From: Pseudarthrobacter sp. NS4
GTDB lineage: Bacteria; Actinomycetota; Actinomycetes; Actinomycetales; Micrococcaceae
Direction: 5' to 3'
Assembly: GCF_024758005.1 (NCBI RefSeq)
Contig: NZ_CP103288.1
Coordinates: forward strand, 434,001-498,000
Length of the DNA stretch: 64,000 nt
The notes under the pieces are model-generated. The model ran no database searches. It was not told where the DNA came from and saw only the letters and a program-made list of their open reading frames with translations. This document shows, one piece after another, positions 9,879 through 19,790 of this stretch. Made by a program: the position numbers and the translations under genes. The stretch's first letter is position 1, and every line of letters begins with the position of its first letter.

Positions 9879-9908
9879 TCGCACCCCGCATCTACACAGG
9901 AGCCATTG

Positions 9909-10460
9909 GTGGATTCAAACGACGTCCAGGCAGACCTCAAGCACGTTCTCTACACCAAGGAACAGATCCAGCAGCGGATCACTGAACTCGCTGCCCAGAT
10001 CGACAAGGACTACGAGGGCCGCGAGATCCTCATTGTGGGCGTCCTCAAGGGTGCGGTCATGGTCATGGCTGACCTCGCCCGTGCGCTTCACAGCCACATC
10101 TCCATGGACTGGATGGCCGTATCCTCCTACGGTTCCGGCACCCAGTCCTCCGGCGTGGTGCGGATCCTGAAGGACCTGGACACGGACCTGATGGGCAAGG
10201 ACGTGCTGATTGTCGAGGACATCATCGACTCCGGGCTCACCCTTTCCTGGCTCAAGACCAACCTGGAATCCCGTGGCACTGCCTCGGTGGAAGTCTGCAC
10301 CGCGTTCCGCAAGCCCACCGCCGCCAAGGTGGAGATCGACGTCAAGTACGTCGGCTATGACATCCCCAACGAATTCGTGGTGGGCTACGGCCTGGACTAC
10401 GCCGAGAAGTACCGCAACCTGGACTTCGTGGGAACCCTCGCCCCGCACGTCTACGAGTAA
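9909..10460 (+). CDS. hpt: Hypoxanthine phosphoribosyltransferase
   Basis: A purine-salvage enzyme that converts hypoxanthine (and often guanine) plus PRPP to IMP or GMP. The product is 183 residues long. The PRPP-binding signature VLIVEDIIDSGLTL is clear, as are GVLKGAVMVMADL and the C-terminal EFVVGYGLDYAEKYRNL. GTG 9909 is chosen because AGGAG lies six bases upstream; the adjacent TTG 9906 is too close to that site. The tilS-hpt-ftsH order is widely conserved, but here a LacI-type gene lies between hpt and ftsH. Confidence 0.95.
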   Translation: MDSNDVQADLKHVLYTKEQIQQRITELAAQIDKDYEGREILIVGVLKGAVMVMADLARALHSHISMDWMAVSSYGSGTQSSGVVRILKDLDTDLMGKDVLIVEDIIDSGLTLSWLKTNLESRGTASVEVCTAFRKPTAAKVEIDVKYVGYDIPNEFVVGYGLDYAEKYRNLDFVGTLAPHVYE

Positions 10461-10494
10461 GCCTCCTGGCGCGCCCTGTGAAAGGGAAGACCGG

Positions 10495-11535
10495 CTGAAC
10501 AGGAACATCGGCATCAAGGATGTGGCTCTGGCGGCAGGGGTGTCCGTCACAACCGTGTCGCATGTCCTGAACGACGTTTCCTACGCGCGGATCAGCCCGG
10601 AAACGCGCGGCAAGGTGAAAGCCGCGGCGCTGGAACTGGGCTACGGCCCCAACCGCGTTGCCCAGGCCCTCCGCAGCCGACGGACCGGGGTCCTTGGACT
10701 GGTCAGCGAGGACGTAGCCACCACACCGCACGCAGGCCGGATTATCCTCGGTGCCGATGAGGCTGCCCGCGCCCGCGGCTACACCCTGATGGTCATCAAC
10801 ACCTCCGGGTCGGCGAGCCAGGCCTCGCGGGAAAGCGACGTTGAGGCCGTGCTGGAACGCCAGGTGGACGGGATCCTCTACGCCACGATGTACCACCGCT
10901 ACCTGAAGGCTCCCGCCAACCTCGCCAGGGTGCCTTCGGTCCTGGTGGACGCCGTTAGCGCGGACGGCGGATTTCCGGCCGTGGTTCCCGACGAGTACGG
11001 CGGTGCCCGCACCGCCGTCGATGCCCTGCTCAAGGCAGGCCATACCCGCATTGGCTTCATCAACAATACGGAGGGCGTTCCTTCCACCGCCGAGCGTCGC
11101 CGTGGTTTCCGGGACGCCCTCGTCAGGGCAGGGTTGGACGGCGGCGCGGCCCCAGTGGAGGAGTCATCCTCCGATGCTGCAGGGGGATATGAGGCGGCCT
11201 CCAGGATCCTGCAGGGCGCCAACCCGCCGTCGGGCCTTTTCTGCTACAACGACCGCATGGCCATGGGGGCATACCGTGCCGCAGCCGAGCTGGGACTGTC
11301 CATAGCGGGCGACCTGTCCGTCGTCGGATTCGATGACCAGGAGCTGATCGCCGGCAGCCTCCACCCCGGCCTGACAACCGTCGCACTGCCGCACTACGCA
11401 ATGGGCGCCTGGGCCGCGAACCACGTGATCGACATCCTTGAAGACAAGACCGGCGGTGCCCGCCCGGGCCGGGAACCCACTATCCTCGAGTGTCCGCTGG
11501 TCTTCCGGGGGTCGGTTGGAGCGCCGGGGCAGTAG
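10495..11535 (+). CDS. LacI-family transcriptional regulator with apparent CTG start
   Basis: A 346-residue DNA-binding regulator. The helix-turn-helix is at residues 5-24 (GIKDVALAAGVSVTTVSHVL), followed by the hinge helix region (PNRVAQALRSRRTGVLGLV) and a periplasmic-binding-protein-like ligand domain ending in VVGFDDQELIAGSLHPGLTTV. No ATG, GTG or TTG exists in frame before the HTH except deep inside hpt. CTG at 10495 has AAGGGA eight bases upstream and gives the expected N-terminus. It begins 34 bases after hpt and is followed by 178 bases before ftsH. The effector and target genes are unknown. Confidence 0.85.
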   Translation: MNRNIGIKDVALAAGVSVTTVSHVLNDVSYARISPETRGKVKAAALELGYGPNRVAQALRSRRTGVLGLVSEDVATTPHAGRIILGADEAARARGYTLMVINTSGSASQASRESDVEAVLERQVDGILYATMYHRYLKAPANLARVPSVLVDAVSADGGFPAVVPDEYGGARTAVDALLKAGHTRIGFINNTEGVPSTAERRRGFRDALVRAGLDGGAAPVEESSSDAAGGYEAASRILQGANPPSGLFCYNDRMAMGAYRAAAELGLSIAGDLSVVGFDDQELIAGSLHPGLTTVALPHYAMGAWAANHVIDILEDKTGGARPGREPTILECPLVFRGSVGAPGQ

Positions 11536-11624
11536 GGCTGCCGCGGCAGCAACCAGCACCCCAAACCCGCTACGCCCACAGGGAACTTTTGCTTTCCATC
11601 ATGCGTGATCTACTCCGGACGGTG

Positions 11625-11630
11625 TATAGC
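11625..11630 (+). promoter_or_regulatory. Possible -10 element of ftsH promoter
   Basis: TATAGC (followed by TAG) lies 84 bases before the ftsH start in the 178-base gap after the LacI-type gene. A convincing -35 box is not obvious. The gap contains no other gene. Confidence 0.3.
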
Positions 11631-11713
11631 TAGAAGCTGACGCAGCACCATCACGCGCGCAGACTAGTCGCCGTGCAGCACTACCAGAAGGGACGGGGCC
11701 GGCCCCCGAACAG

Positions 11714-13777
11714 ATGAAAGCTAAGAACTTTTTCAAAGGCCCGGGAATCTGGATCGTCGTCGTGGTCGGTCTGCTCCTGGTGGCTTTTGCAACGCTGGCT
11801 CCCGGCGGCGCGGCACGGATTGACACCGACAAGGGCCTGGAACTCCTCGCCGGTGACACCGTGGAGCAGGCGAAGATCTTCGACGGTGAAAACCGCGTTG
11901 ACCTGACGCTGAAGGACAACCTGCAGCTGGACGGGCAGGACAAGGGCAAGAGCGTCCAGTTCTTCTTCGTGGATGCCCGCGCCGAGGACGTGGTCAAGGC
12001 TGTCACCGACGCGGAGCCCGCGCAGGGCTACACGGACCAGCCGATCGAGAGCAACTGGTTCTCCGGCCTGCTGTCCCTCCTGATACCCGTCATCCTGCTG
12101 GGCGCGCTGTTCTGGTTCCTGATGACCCGGATGCAGGGCGGCGGCTCCAAGATCATGCAGTTCGGCAAGTCCAAGGCCAAGATGGTCAGCAAGGACATGC
12201 CGCAGGTGACGTTCGCTGACGTCGCCGGTTCCGATGAGGCAGTAGAGGAACTCCAGGAGATCAAGGAATTCCTGCAGGAACCTGCCAAGTTCCAGGCCGT
12301 TGGCGCAAAAATCCCCAAGGGCGTGCTGCTGTACGGCCCTCCAGGTACCGGTAAAACCCTCCTCGCCCGTGCCGTCGCCGGCGAGGCCGGCGTACCCTTC
12401 TTCTCCATCTCCGGTTCCGACTTCGTGGAAATGTTCGTCGGTGTGGGTGCCTCCCGTGTCCGCGACCTCTTCGAACAGGCCAAGGCGAACTCACCGGCCA
12501 TCATCTTCGTGGATGAGATTGATGCCGTCGGCCGCCACCGTGGTGCCGGCATCGGCGGCGGCAACGACGAACGCGAGCAGACACTTAACCAGTTGCTGGT
12601 GGAGATGGACGGCTTCGACGTCAAGACAAACGTCATCCTTATCGCCGCCACCAACCGTCCTGACGTGCTGGACCCCGCGCTGCTGCGTCCGGGCCGCTTC
12701 GACCGGCAGATCGGTGTGGAAGCACCGGACCTGATCGGCCGCGACCAGATCCTGCAGGTGCACGCAAAGGGCAAGCCGATGGCGCCCGGTGTGGACCTGA
12801 AGGCCGTGGCCAAGAAGACTCCCGGCTACACGGGCGCCGACCTTGCCAACGTCCTCAATGAGGCCGCCCTGCTGACCGCGCGCTCCAACGCGAACCTCAT
12901 CGATGACCGCGCCCTGGACGAGGCGATCGACCGCGTGATGGCCGGCCCGCAGAAGCGCAGCCGCGTCATGAAGGAACACGAACGCAAGATCACCGCCTAC
13001 CACGAAGGCGGCCACGCCCTCGTGGCGGCAGCGCTGCGCAACTCATCGCCCGTCACCAAGATCACCATCCTTCCCCGCGGCCGCGCACTGGGCTACACCA
13101 TGGTGGTGCCGGACAACGACAAGTACTCCGTGACCCGCAACGAACTCCTGGACCAGATGGCTTACGCCATGGGCGGGCGCGTGGCTGAGGAGATCGTGTT
13201 CCACGATCCGTCCACCGGCGCCTCCAACGACATCGAAAAGGCCACCGGGACCGCACGCAAGATGGTCACCGAATACGGCATGAGCGAGCGGGTGGGCGCA
13301 GTCAGGCTTGGCCAGGGCGGCGGCGAGCCGTTCCTCGGCCGCGACGCCGGGCATGAGCGCAACTACTCAGACCAGATCGCCTATGTGGTGGATGAGGAAG
13401 TACGCCGCCTCATCGACCAGGCCCATGACGAGGCCTACGCCATCCTCACGGAGAACCGCGATGTCCTGGACCGCCTGGCACTTGAACTGCTGGAACGGGA
13501 GACCCTGAACCAGGCGGAGATCGCCGACATCTTCCGCGATATCCGCAAGCGCGACTTCCGCGAAGTATGGCTGTCCAAGGAGACCCGCCCGGTCCAGATG
13601 GCAGGCCCCGTGGAAAGCCGCCAGGAAAGGGCCGAGCGGGAAGCGCAGGAAGAAGCCAAGCAGGCCCGTCTGGACGAGCCGCTGGACGCCCAGCCCCCGC
13701 ACCCGCAGGGCGTTCCGGAAGACGCACAGTTCCACGGAGGCTCCCCCGAATCGGGGCCTGACACCCTTCGCGGCTAA
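11714..13777 (+). CDS. ftsH: ATP-dependent zinc metalloprotease FtsH
   Basis: A membrane-anchored AAA+ protease that extracts and degrades membrane and soluble proteins. Two N-terminal membrane segments flank a short external domain (about 9-29 and 115-135). The AAA module has Walker A GPPGTGKT at 208-215, Walker B IIFVDEID and an arginine-finger region RPGRFDRQI. The peptidase site HEGGH is at 430-434. The 687-residue length is typical, with an actinobacterial charged C-terminal tail. folE follows with a 9-base gap. Confidence 0.97.
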   Translation: MKAKNFFKGPGIWIVVVVGLLLVAFATLAPGGAARIDTDKGLELLAGDTVEQAKIFDGENRVDLTLKDNLQLDGQDKGKSVQFFFVDARAEDVVKAVTDAEPAQGYTDQPIESNWFSGLLSLLIPVILLGALFWFLMTRMQGGGSKIMQFGKSKAKMVSKDMPQVTFADVAGSDEAVEELQEIKEFLQEPAKFQAVGAKIPKGVLLYGPPGTGKTLLARAVAGEAGVPFFSISGSDFVEMFVGVGASRVRDLFEQAKANSPAIIFVDEIDAVGRHRGAGIGGGNDEREQTLNQLLVEMDGFDVKTNVILIAATNRPDVLDPALLRPGRFDRQIGVEAPDLIGRDQILQVHAKGKPMAPGVDLKAVAKKTPGYTGADLANVLNEAALLTARSNANLIDDRALDEAIDRVMAGPQKRSRVMKEHERKITAYHEGGHALVAAALRNSSPVTKITILPRGRALGYTMVVPDNDKYSVTRNELLDQMAYAMGGRVAEEIVFHDPSTGASNDIEKATGTARKMVTEYGMSERVGAVRLGQGGGEPFLGRDAGHERNYSDQIAYVVDEEVRRLIDQAHDEAYAILTENRDVLDRLALELLERETLNQAEIADIFRDIRKRDFREVWLSKETRPVQMAGPVESRQERAEREAQEEAKQARLDEPLDAQPPHPQGVPEDAQFHGGSPESGPDTLRG

Positions 13778-13786
13778 GCTTTCCCT

Positions 13787-14431
13787 GTGACTCACTTCGA
13801 CGATGACGACGTTCCCGCCTCCGCCGGATACCCGGCGGAGGACGGTTCCTCCCACTCCAAGCACCAGAAGGTGGACCGGCCCCGGATCGAGGCGGCCGTC
13901 CGTGAAATCCTATTTGCCATCGGGGAAGACCCGGACCGCGGCGGCCTGGTTGACACCCCCAAACGGGTGGCTAAAGCCTACGCAGAGGTTTTCGCCGGGC
14001 TGCACCACGATCCCGCGGATGTCCTGTCCACCACGTTTGACCTGGACCATGAGGAACTGGTCCTGGTCAAGGACATCCCCTTCTACTCCACGTGCGAGCA
14101 CCACCTGGTGCCGTTCCACGGGACGGCCCACGTGGGCTACATTCCTTCCCATGACGGAAAAATCACCGGGCTGAGCAAGCTGGCCCGGCTCGTGGATATC
14201 TATGCCCGCCGTCCGCAGGTGCAGGAGCGGCTCACCACTGAGATCGTCGAGGCGCTGGTCCTGCACCTCAAGCCGCGTGGCGCCATCGTAGTTATCGAAT
14301 GCGAACACATGTGCATGTCAATGCGAGGTATCCGCAAGCCCGGAGCGAAGACCGTCACCAGTGCGGTCCGCGGGCAGCTTCATGACCCGGCCACCCGTGC
14401 CGAAGCCATGAGCCTCATCCTCGGAAGGTAA
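13787..14431 (+). CDS. folE: GTP cyclohydrolase I
   Basis: Catalyses GTP to 7,8-dihydroneopterin triphosphate, the first step of tetrahydrofolate synthesis. The product is 214 residues. The zinc ligand and active-site segment is [10 protein letters not shown] with Cys103, His105 and His106. It is followed by [14 protein letters not shown] and RPQVQERLT, and the second zinc cysteine lies in [11 protein letters not shown]. The start GTG 13787 lies 9 bases after ftsH. It is the first of four consecutive folate genes on this strand. Confidence 0.97.
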   Translation: MTHFDDDDVPASAGYPAEDGSSHSKHQKVDRPRIEAAVREILFAIGEDPDRGGLVDTPKRVAKAYAEVFAGLHHDPADVLSTTFDLDHEELVLVKDIPFYSTCEHHLVPFHGTAHVGYIPSHDGKITGLSKLARLVDIYARRPQVQERLTTEIVEALVLHLKPRGAIVVIECEHMCMSMRGIRKPGAKTVTSAVRGQLHDPATRAEAMSLILGR

Positions 14432-14442
14432 CCAAACAGACC

Positions 14443-15363
14443 ATGGACTCACTAGCTGCAGCCCCGGGAACCGGGCCCGCAACTTCGCCGCTGCCCATCC
14501 TGCGTAAACCGCGGCCGGCCGCGCGCTTCGAAGACCTGCCCACGGACCGCACCCTGGTCATGGGAATCCTGAACGTCACGCCCGATTCCTTCAGCGACGG
14601 CGGCAGGCACGCCTCCGCGGACACCGCCATCGCCGCGGGCCTGCGCATGTTTTACGCCGGTGCGGACATCATCGACGTCGGGGGTGAATCCACCCGGCCA
14701 GGCGCTGAAGATGTCAGCCCGGATGAGGAACAGCACCGCGTCATCCCCGTCATTGAAGCGCTGGTGAAGGCCGGCGCCCTGGTCAGCATCGACACCACCC
14801 ATGCCGCCACGGCTGCAGCCGCGGTGGAAGCCGGCGCCGCCATCATCAATGACATTTCGGGCCTCAGCATCGAACCTGAAATGGTGGAACTCGTGGCTGC
14901 CTCAAAGGTTCCGTATATCCTCACCCACCGCCGCGGCGACGCACGCACCATGAATTCCCTTGCGGAATACGCCGACGTGGCAGGGGAAGTAGTGGCGGAA
15001 CTCGCCGGAGTGCGGGACAAGCTCTACGCCGCCGGCGTCAGCCAGGAACAGATCATCATCGACCCGGGTTTGGGCTTCGCCAAGAACGACGCCCAGAACT
15101 GGGAACTGCTGCAGAACCTGGACCAGTTGGAAAGCCTGGGCCACAAGGTCCTGGTGGGGGCATCCCGCAAGCGGTTCCTTGGCACCCTGCTCACCGTGGC
15201 CGGCAAGTCCGCTGCCCCGGAGGAACGGGACGCCGCCACAGCTGCGATCACCGCCATCAGTGCCTATCGCGGCGCCTGGGCGGTCCGCGTGCACGATGTC
15301 GGCCCCAGCCTTGACGCCGTCAAGGTTGCCGCCCGCATGGCCGCACTACCCAAAACGCAGTAG
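14443..15363 (+). CDS. folP: Dihydropteroate synthase
   Basis: Condenses p-aminobenzoate with dihydropterin pyrophosphate to dihydropteroate; this is the sulfonamide target. The 306-residue TIM-barrel protein shows MGILNVTPDSFSDGG near residue 38, GGESTRPGAE, the SIDTTHAA strand, INDISG, and GASRKRFLG near the end. About 35 extra residues precede the catalytic core. It lies 11 bases after folE and 13 bases before folB, within the folate operon. Confidence 0.97.
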   Translation: MDSLAAAPGTGPATSPLPILRKPRPAARFEDLPTDRTLVMGILNVTPDSFSDGGRHASADTAIAAGLRMFYAGADIIDVGGESTRPGAEDVSPDEEQHRVIPVIEALVKAGALVSIDTTHAATAAAAVEAGAAIINDISGLSIEPEMVELVAASKVPYILTHRRGDARTMNSLAEYADVAGEVVAELAGVRDKLYAAGVSQEQIIIDPGLGFAKNDAQNWELLQNLDQLESLGHKVLVGASRKRFLGTLLTVAGKSAAPEERDAATAAITAISAYRGAWAVRVHDVGPSLDAVKVAARMAALPKTQ

Positions 15364-15376
15364 GGCCGGGGGACCC

Positions 15377-15763
15377 ATGGACAGGATTACGCTGACCGGT
15401 GTGACCGCCGTCGGCCATCACGGCGTGTTTGATTTTGAACGCCGTGAGGGCCAGCCTTTTGTTGTGGACGCAGTGCTTTACCTGGATTTCGCCAAAGCGG
15501 CGGAGTCTGACGACGTCCGCGACACCGCGCATTACGGCGAGGTGGCGCAGCGTATTACCGAATGGATCTCGGGTGAGCCGCTGAACCTGATTGAAGCCCT
15601 CGCGGTGCGGATCGCGGACAGCCTGCTCGCCGAGTTCCGGCTCCAGGCCGTGGACATTACCGTGCATAAGCCGCAGGCACCCATCGAAGTCCCGTTCGGT
15701 GACGTGGCAGTCACCGTCCACCGCGGGAGTCCCGTTCAATCCGTTGATGGGGGGACGCCGTGA
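15377..15763 (+). CDS. folB: Dihydroneopterin aldolase
   Basis: Converts 7,8-dihydroneopterin to 6-hydroxymethyl-7,8-dihydropterin and glycolaldehyde. The 128-residue product has the family hallmarks GVTAVGHHGVFDFERREGQPFVVD at the N-terminus, the HYGEVAQ motif, NLIEALAVRIAD with the active-site Glu, and a C-terminal VHKPQAPI with the conserved Lys. The start is ATG 15377. Its stop overlaps the folK start in a GTGA arrangement, which suggests translational coupling. Confidence 0.96.
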   Translation: MDRITLTGVTAVGHHGVFDFERREGQPFVVDAVLYLDFAKAAESDDVRDTAHYGEVAQRITEWISGEPLNLIEALAVRIADSLLAEFRLQAVDITVHKPQAPIEVPFGDVAVTVHRGSPVQSVDGGTP

Positions 15764-16305
15764 ATACCGGTTATGCCAAGGTGGTGCTGGCCCTGGGCAG
15801 CAACCTCGGGGAACGGAACGACACCCTTTCCGAAGCGGTTGCCGACCTTGTTGACCCGCCGGAGGTCCGCCTCCTGGCCGTTTCACCGGTGGTCCAAACC
15901 AAGGCAGTGGGAGGCCCTTTGGGCCAGCCTGACTTCCTGAACATGGTGGTTACCGTGGAAACCAGCCTTCCTCCGCTGGAACTGCTGGAACACTGCCAGG
16001 CGGTGGAGAACAAGCACCACCGTGTCCGGGAGGTGCGCTGGGGGCCGCGGACGCTCGACGTCGACATCATCACCTACGGTGACCTCCGCAGCGACGACCC
16101 CCTACTGACCCTGCCGCATCCACGCGCAGCCACGCGGGCCTTCGTGCTGTACCCGTGGTCGCTGATCGAACCTGCCGCAACCCTGAACGGTGAACGCATC
16201 AGCACGCTCGCCGCCCGGGCCGCTGACTTTGACGACCTTGCCCCGTTCGACGGCTTTGGCGACTTCGACGGCATGCCCACGGCCGGGGCGGTGGAGGAAA
16301 GATGA
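15760..16305 (+). CDS. folK: 2-amino-4-hydroxy-6-hydroxymethyldihydropteridine diphosphokinase (HPPK)
   Basis: Transfers pyrophosphate from ATP to 6-hydroxymethyl-7,8-dihydropterin, making the substrate of FolP. The 181-residue protein starts with LALGSNLGERNDTL, then shows GQPDFLNMVV, and the catalytic segment RWGPRTLDVDIITYGD with the Mg-binding D-x-D, followed by LPHPRAATRAFVLYPW. The start GTG 15760 overlaps folB by four bases, and its end overlaps the next gene by four bases. Confidence 0.96.
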   Translation: MNTGYAKVVLALGSNLGERNDTLSEAVADLVDPPEVRLLAVSPVVQTKAVGGPLGQPDFLNMVVTVETSLPPLELLEHCQAVENKHHRVREVRWGPRTLDVDIITYGDLRSDDPLLTLPHPRAATRAFVLYPWSLIEPAATLNGERISTLAARAADFDDLAPFDGFGDFDGMPTAGAVEER

Positions 16306-16850
16306 AGCCCATCAATCCGCTGCGCCTGGTGCTGATCGGCACCATCCTCGCCGTCGCAGGCTGGTCGGCCACCGTCATCACCAGCCGGTACAGCGTGGCC
16401 ACCCCCGTCCTGCCGGCAACTGCGCTGGCCACGATGGGCGTGATTGTCGCCATCACACTGATCCTGGGTATCCGGGTCCTGAGGTGGCGCAACAGCGTCA
16501 AGCCCAACAGCACCGCGAAGAAGACCATGCTGGATCCGCTCCTCGCTGCCCGCACCCTGGTCCTCGCGCAGGCGTGCGCCTACGCCGGCACTGTGCTGCT
16601 GGGCTGGCACGTGGGCATCTTCCTCGACCAACTCCGGATCTGGAGCCTCCGCAGTGACCAGGGCATCACCTGGCTCGCCCTTGCCATGGCCGGCGGAGGA
16701 CTGGTGATGATCGTGGTTGGCCTGCTGGTGGAGCGGTTCTGCAGGATTCCGCCCGAGGACGGCGATGCCAAGGGCGTTGACGGCAAACCCGGGCGCGCGG
16801 TCCGGGGAGAAACCGCGGGGGAAGGCGAATATGCATACCGAGGCGATTGA
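16302..16850 (+). CDS. DUF3180 membrane protein
   Basis: A 182-residue protein of the actinobacterial DUF3180 family, found next to folK in many genomes. Four hydrophobic segments are visible at roughly 8-28, 41-60, 87-106 and 122-142. A charged cytoplasmic tail rich in Gly, Glu and Arg follows. The function is unknown. It overlaps folK by four bases (ATGA) and the next gene by twenty, which implies one operon. Confidence 0.85.
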   Translation: MKPINPLRLVLIGTILAVAGWSATVITSRYSVATPVLPATALATMGVIVAITLILGIRVLRWRNSVKPNSTAKKTMLDPLLAARTLVLAQACAYAGTVLLGWHVGIFLDQLRIWSLRSDQGITWLALAMAGGGLVMIVVGLLVERFCRIPPEDGDAKGVDGKPGRAVRGETAGEGEYAYRGD

Positions 16851-17343
16851 TCCGCCGGGCATCGTCTGGCAGCGGGTGTCGCCCAAGTACGTCACCGTCC
16901 GGCTGGTCCAGTGGGCCCTGGGAAACCTCGTCACGGTGCTGATTCTCTCCTTGCCCCTTCTCTTTGTCCTCCTGGACGCGTGGGCCTGGCCACCGTTGTG
17001 GCTGGCTGTGACGGTTCCGGCGGTGATGCTGGTGCTGGCCCTCTGGCGGCTGGTGCTGATACCGCGCCAGGTCCGGGCCATTGGCTATGCCGAGCGGGAC
17101 GATGACCTCCTGATCAGGACCGGCATCTTCTTCCAGCGCACCATGGCGGTCCCCTACGGCCGGATGCAGTACGTGGACATTGGCGTGGGCCCGGTGGAGC
17201 GCGGCCTGGGTTTGTGCACGCTCAAGCTGCACACCGCAGCACCGGGTACGAATGCGCAGATCCCGGGCCTGCCTGCCGCCGAAGGTGCAAGGCTCCGCGA
17301 GCAGCTGGCGGCGCGGGGCGAAGCCAGGCTGGCAGGGCTGTGA
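16831..17343 (+). CDS. Membrane-anchored PH-domain protein (bPH2/YdbS-like)
   Basis: A 170-residue protein with two adjacent N-terminal membrane segments (about 28-46 and 53-72) followed by a bacterial pleckstrin-homology-like domain of the YdbS/DUF304 type, recognisable from IRTGIFFQRTMAVPYGRMQYVD and LHTAAPGTNAQIPGL. The start is ATG 16831; earlier in-frame codons lie inside the DUF3180 gene. It is immediately followed by a longer protein with the same kind of domain, and the two probably work together at the membrane. The biochemical role is unknown. Confidence 0.85.
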   Translation: MHTEAIDPPGIVWQRVSPKYVTVRLVQWALGNLVTVLILSLPLLFVLLDAWAWPPLWLAVTVPAVMLVLALWRLVLIPRQVRAIGYAERDDDLLIRTGIFFQRTMAVPYGRMQYVDIGVGPVERGLGLCTLKLHTAAPGTNAQIPGLPAAEGARLREQLAARGEARLAGL

Positions 17344-18902
17344 CAGCTGACGGGCGGTTCCCTGATCCAGGGGTGCCGGGAAGTCAGCCACTGCCCGCCG
17401 GACCGGCCGCTCCGGACAGCACAGTGCCCGACGCCGAATGGTTGCGGGTGCATCCTGCGTCGCCTTTTATCCGCGGTTGGGTAGCCCTGGCCGCCATCGG
17501 CTTTTTCTTCGGCCGCGACATTTTCGAGCGTACGCTGCAGGGGCGGCCGGTGTTCGAAGACGGGTTTGCCGGCCGGGCGCCTTTCCTGCTGGCCGGCGGC
17601 GGGACCGTGCTCCTGATTGCAGTGCTGGGCTTCATCCTGACCTGGTACTTCACCAAGTACCAGGTGTCCGGCGGCTACGTCCGGGTTAACACCGGCTTCC
17701 TCTTCCGCCAGCAGCGGCAGGCGCGGCTGGACCGCGTCCAGGCCATCGACATCGTCCAGCCGCTGCTCGCCCGGATCTTTGGCCTGGCCGAACTCAAGTT
17801 CGAGGTGGCGGACGCCGGAGAATCGGCGGTGCGGCTGGCCTACCTGAAGATGGACGACGCACGGCAGCTTCGAGCCACTATCCTGGCCCGGGCCGCCGGC
17901 GTGACCACCGGCGTCGAGGGTCCCGGCGAGCCCGCGCCCGAGGCGCCGGAATACCCGGTCCTTTCGGTCCCGCCGTCGCGCCTTGTCGGCTCGCTGCTGC
18001 TCAGTGAACAAAGCTTTTTCGTTATGGTGGGCGGCGTCGCGTCCGTGATTCTTTCCGCCGTCACGGAGAACCAGGCCTTCTACCTTTATCTGATTCCCGC
18101 TGGGCTGGGCCTTGCCGCCACTTACTGGAACCTCTTCAACAAGGGGTACAACTTCACTGCCGCCATCTCGCCCGATGGCATCCGGCTGCGCTACGGACTG
18201 CTGGATACCCAGGCGCAGACGCTGCCGCCCGGCAGGATCCAGGCCCTTAGGATTGCCCAGCCGCCGCTGTGGCGGCCCTTGGGCTGGTACCGGATGCAGG
18301 TCAACGTGGCCGGCTACGGCCTGGTGGACAACGCGGGCGAGGGTACGTCGCGGACCACGCTCCTGCCTGTAGGCAAGCTTGGTGATGTCATGAATATGCT
18401 CGCCCTGGTGCTGCCGGATCCCGGCACCCAGCAGCCTGCCGCTGTTTTCGGTGCCGGGCTCACCGGGCTGGATTCCGACGGCGGCTTCGTCACCACTCCG
18501 CGCCGGGCCCGGTTGCTTGCCCCGTTGGGATGGCGCCGGAACGGGTTCACCGCGACGGACACTGCCCTGCTCCTCCGTTCCGGCCGCTGGTGGCGGGAAC
18601 TGGTGGTGGTTCCGCACCAGCGCACCCAGTCCATGGCGCTGCACCAGGGGCCATTGGCCCGGCGGTTCCGGGTTGCCGACCTGGTGCTGCACACCACCGC
18701 AGGCCCTGTCACACCGCGCCTGACCCAGGCCGGCGTGGATGAGGTGCGGGTGCTGTTCGACGAACAGTCCGCACGCGCCCGGCGGGCCAGGAAGCGCCAA
18801 ACGACGGAACAGTGGCTTCGCCAGGTGGCTCCGCCGGTCGAGCCGGGGAGTGAAACCAGTTCCGTTGATGCCCCAACAAAGGAAGGCCCGCAGCATGGCT
18901 AA
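17340..18902 (+). CDS. Multi-PH-domain membrane protein (bPH2/YdbT-like)
   Basis: A 520-residue protein containing repeated bacterial PH-like domains. One lies at about 110-190 (VNTGFLFRQQRQARLDRVQAIDIVQP), another at about 270-360 (LRYGLLDTQAQTLPPGRIQALRI), and a third follows after 400 (LLRSGRWWRELVVVPHQRTQSM). Membrane segments lie at about 43-58, 82-103 and 222-250. The pairing with a shorter single-domain partner matches YdbS/YdbT in Bacillus. The start is GTG 17340 in a GTGA overlap with the preceding gene. The C-terminal end overlaps the start of the DUF2520 gene. Confidence 0.85.
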   Translation: MTADGRFPDPGVPGSQPLPAGPAAPDSTVPDAEWLRVHPASPFIRGWVALAAIGFFFGRDIFERTLQGRPVFEDGFAGRAPFLLAGGGTVLLIAVLGFILTWYFTKYQVSGGYVRVNTGFLFRQQRQARLDRVQAIDIVQPLLARIFGLAELKFEVADAGESAVRLAYLKMDDARQLRATILARAAGVTTGVEGPGEPAPEAPEYPVLSVPPSRLVGSLLLSEQSFFVMVGGVASVILSAVTENQAFYLYLIPAGLGLAATYWNLFNKGYNFTAAISPDGIRLRYGLLDTQAQTLPPGRIQALRIAQPPLWRPLGWYRMQVNVAGYGLVDNAGEGTSRTTLLPVGKLGDVMNMLALVLPDPGTQQPAAVFGAGLTGLDSDGGFVTTPRRARLLAPLGWRRNGFTATDTALLLRSGRWWRELVVVPHQRTQSMALHQGPLARRFRVADLVLHTTAGPVTPRLTQAGVDEVRVLFDEQSARARRARKRQTTEQWLRQVAPPVEPGSETSSVDAPTKEGPQHG

Positions 18903-19788
18903 ACCCGGACGCCTCGGCGTCGGAATCATAGGCGCGGGGAAAGTGGGGGCCGTTCTTGGTGCCGCCCTGCGCGCGGCGGAACACGCCGTCGTCGGGGTTT
19001 CAGCGGTGTCCGATGCCAGCCGCGAGAGGGCCGAAACGCTGCTTCCCGGCGTCCCGGTCCTTGACGTACAGGACATCGTGGAACGTGCCGAACTGGTGCT
19101 GCTCGCCGTGCCGGACGACGCCCTGCCGGACCTGGTGGACGGGTTGGCCAAGCTGGGCGCGTGGCAGCCGGGCCAACTGGTGGCCCACACATCGGGCCGG
19201 TTTGGCGTGGGCGTCCTGCATCCGGTGCGGGCGGCCGGTGCTGTCCCGCTGGCGCTGCATCCGGCCATGACGTTCACCGGGATGAGCCTGGACCTGACGC
19301 GGCTGCTGGACTGCACGTTCGGCGTGACGGCCGACGCCGCCATGCTGCCCATCGCCCAGGCCCTGGTGGTGGAGATGGGGGCGGAACCCGTCGCCATCGC
19401 CGAGGCGGACAGGGCGCTGTACCATGCAGCCCTGGCGCACGGGTCCAACCATCTGGTAACCCTCGTGGCGCAGGCCTCGCAGCTGCTGGCTGAAGTGGGA
19501 GTCGAGCTCCCGGAACGAATGCTGGGCCCGCTGCTGCGTGCCACCTTGGAGAACGCGCTTGCCTCGGGGGAGTCCGCCCTGACCGGCCCCGTGGCGCGTG
19601 GTGATGTGGGAACAGTGAAAGCGCATGCGGACGCCTTGCGGGAGTTCGACGGCGGCGGGGGCGGCGATGTGTTGGCGGCGTACCTCGCGATGGCGCGCGC
19701 CACAGCCCTGCGCGCCGAGGGGCGCGGACTGCTGAAAGCCGGCCAGCTGGAGGGGCTGCGCCAGGCCCTGGACCCGAGGGAGGACTGA
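18895..19788 (+). CDS. DUF2520 Rossmann-fold dehydrogenase-like protein
   Basis: A 297-residue protein with an N-terminal NAD(P)-binding fold ([19 protein letters not shown], glycine-rich loop at about 9-16), a [14 protein letters not shown] strand, the conserved LHPAMTFTG and a helical DUF2520 C-terminal domain with [17 protein letters not shown]. It resembles ketopantoate/6-phosphogluconate-type dehydrogenases. Its reaction is unproven. GGAAGG precedes ATG 18895. Its stop is two bases before panC, the same adjacency as Rv3603c-panC in mycobacteria, which suggests a pantothenate link. Confidence 0.88.
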   Translation: MAKPGRLGVGIIGAGKVGAVLGAALRAAEHAVVGVSAVSDASRERAETLLPGVPVLDVQDIVERAELVLLAVPDDALPDLVDGLAKLGAWQPGQLVAHTSGRFGVGVLHPVRAAGAVPLALHPAMTFTGMSLDLTRLLDCTFGVTADAAMLPIAQALVVEMGAEPVAIAEADRALYHAALAHGSNHLVTLVAQASQLLAEVGVELPERMLGPLLRATLENALASGESALTGPVARGDVGTVKAHADALREFDGGGGGDVLAAYLAMARATALRAEGRGLLKAGQLEGLRQALDPRED

Positions 19789-19790
19789 CC

